Below are positions 63,564-64,000 of a DNA stretch of 64,000 nucleotides, piece after piece. The stretch comes from Limnanthes douglasii subsp. nivea (Eukaryota > Streptophyta > Magnoliopsida > Brassicales > Limnanthaceae): contig JAUPFV010000004.1 in NCBI GenBank assembly GCA_036936605.1, positions 184,964,807 through 185,028,806 of the forward strand, read 5' to 3'. The notes beneath the pieces are model-generated. The model was not told the origin of the DNA, did no database searches, and was given only the letters and a program-made list of their open reading frames with translations. The stretch's first letter is position 1; each line of letters starts with the position of its first letter. The position numbers were made by a program, and so were the translations under genes.

Positions 63564-64000
63564 ATAGATTTTGTACCTGGAGCCTCCCTTCCTAACAGAC
63601 CTGCTTATAGAACTAATCCAGTGGAGACAAAAGAATTGCAAAGACAAATCAGTGAACTGATGGAAAAAGGACATATCCGTGAAAGCATGAGTCCTTGTGC
63701 GGTACCAGTTCTACTTGTGCCCAAGAAAGATGGAAGTTGGAGAATGTGTGTTGATTGCAGAGCCATCAACAACATAACAGTAAAGTATCGACATACTATA
63801 CCTAGATTAGATGATATGTTAGATGAATTGCATGGTTCTAGCATTTTTTCTAAGATTGATCTTAAAAGTGGTTATCACCAAATTAGGATGAAAGAAGGGG
63901 ATGAGTGGAAAACTGCATTTAAAACTAAGCATGATTCTTAAAAGTGGTTAGTAATGCCATTTGGGCTGACTAATGCACCTAGTACATTCATGCGGTTAAT
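63564..64000 (+). pseudogene. Gy-2 reverse transcriptase, N-terminal part (runs off window)
   Basis: [97 protein letters not shown] stop near 63939 (KHDS, then TAA) precedes KWLVMPFGLTNAPSTFMRL at the window edge. Confidence 0.88.

Larger units (their letters stand above)
61023..64000 (+). mobile_element. Gy-2: Ty3/Gypsy copy with pol end, LTR, leader, gag and pol in a row; continues past window
   Basis: Left edge 61023 lies inside pol. The pol end (61023-61280), hairpin block, LTR (61401-61723), leader, gag (from 61935), protease and RT follow. Sequence identity with Gy-1 is very high. Having pol in front of an LTR-leader-gag series means two head-to-tail units share one LTR. Right end is outside the window. 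Confidence 0.83.

Noticed and set aside
1..64000. CRISPR arrays, rRNA, canonical tRNA genes, bacterial operons
   Set aside because: None seen. The only tRNA-like sequence is the SINE head at 60690.

Overview
This is a stretch of plant nuclear DNA, most likely from a eudicot. It is AT-rich, almost entirely retrotransposon-derived, and holds one apparently intact host gene: a three-exon GT47/exostosin-family glycosyltransferase at 33574-35174, with canonical GT-AG introns. Nothing in it looks bacterial, organellar or viral.

Layout. (1) 67-17880: a plus-strand Ty3/Gypsy element of the Tat lineage (Tat-A), split by a complete minus-strand Tat element (Tat-B, 2051-10993). Tat-B has two 408-bp LTRs and a GGAAC target duplication. 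(2) 17868-23450: AT-rich DNA with nested DNA transposons: a long-inverted-repeat element (about 18858-22715), a 372-bp palindromic MITE (19523-19894) and a 1.6-kb MULE-like element (20247-21881). The two inner elements have 9-bp target duplications. (3) 23455-32890: a decayed L1-type LINE, interrupted by a rearranged Ty3/Gypsy copy (Gy-1, 25216-28137) and by a 1.2-kb TRIM (29274-30468, CTTTT duplication). (4) 32891-40259: the GT47 gene, then AT-rich DNA with a large direct duplication. (5) 40260-58110: a pile of Tat relics (Tat-C, -D, -E, -F, -G). (6) 58111-64000: an unassigned stretch, a short hAT relic, a tRNA-type SINE, and Gy-2, a second copy of the Gy family that runs off the window edge.

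How the parts relate. The Tat elements encode Gag, aspartic protease, reverse transcriptase, RNase H, a second (archaeal-type) RNase H and integrase. Between integrase and the 3' LTR they carry a gene on the opposite strand. That antisense gene has its own conserved TATA box, G-boxes in two copies, and a GT-AG intron at the same codon in two copies. All four Tat copies that span the protease/RT junction have an in-frame stop there. Three are TAG, and two of these match the plant-virus leaky-stop context TAG-CAR-YYA. A small hairpin block lies just downstream of integrase in Tat copies and in the unrelated Gy family. These shared regulatory features, together with the permuted and head-to-tail Gy copies, are the main points of interest. 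No transposon in the window is coding-competent as read here. All comparisons were made by eye.
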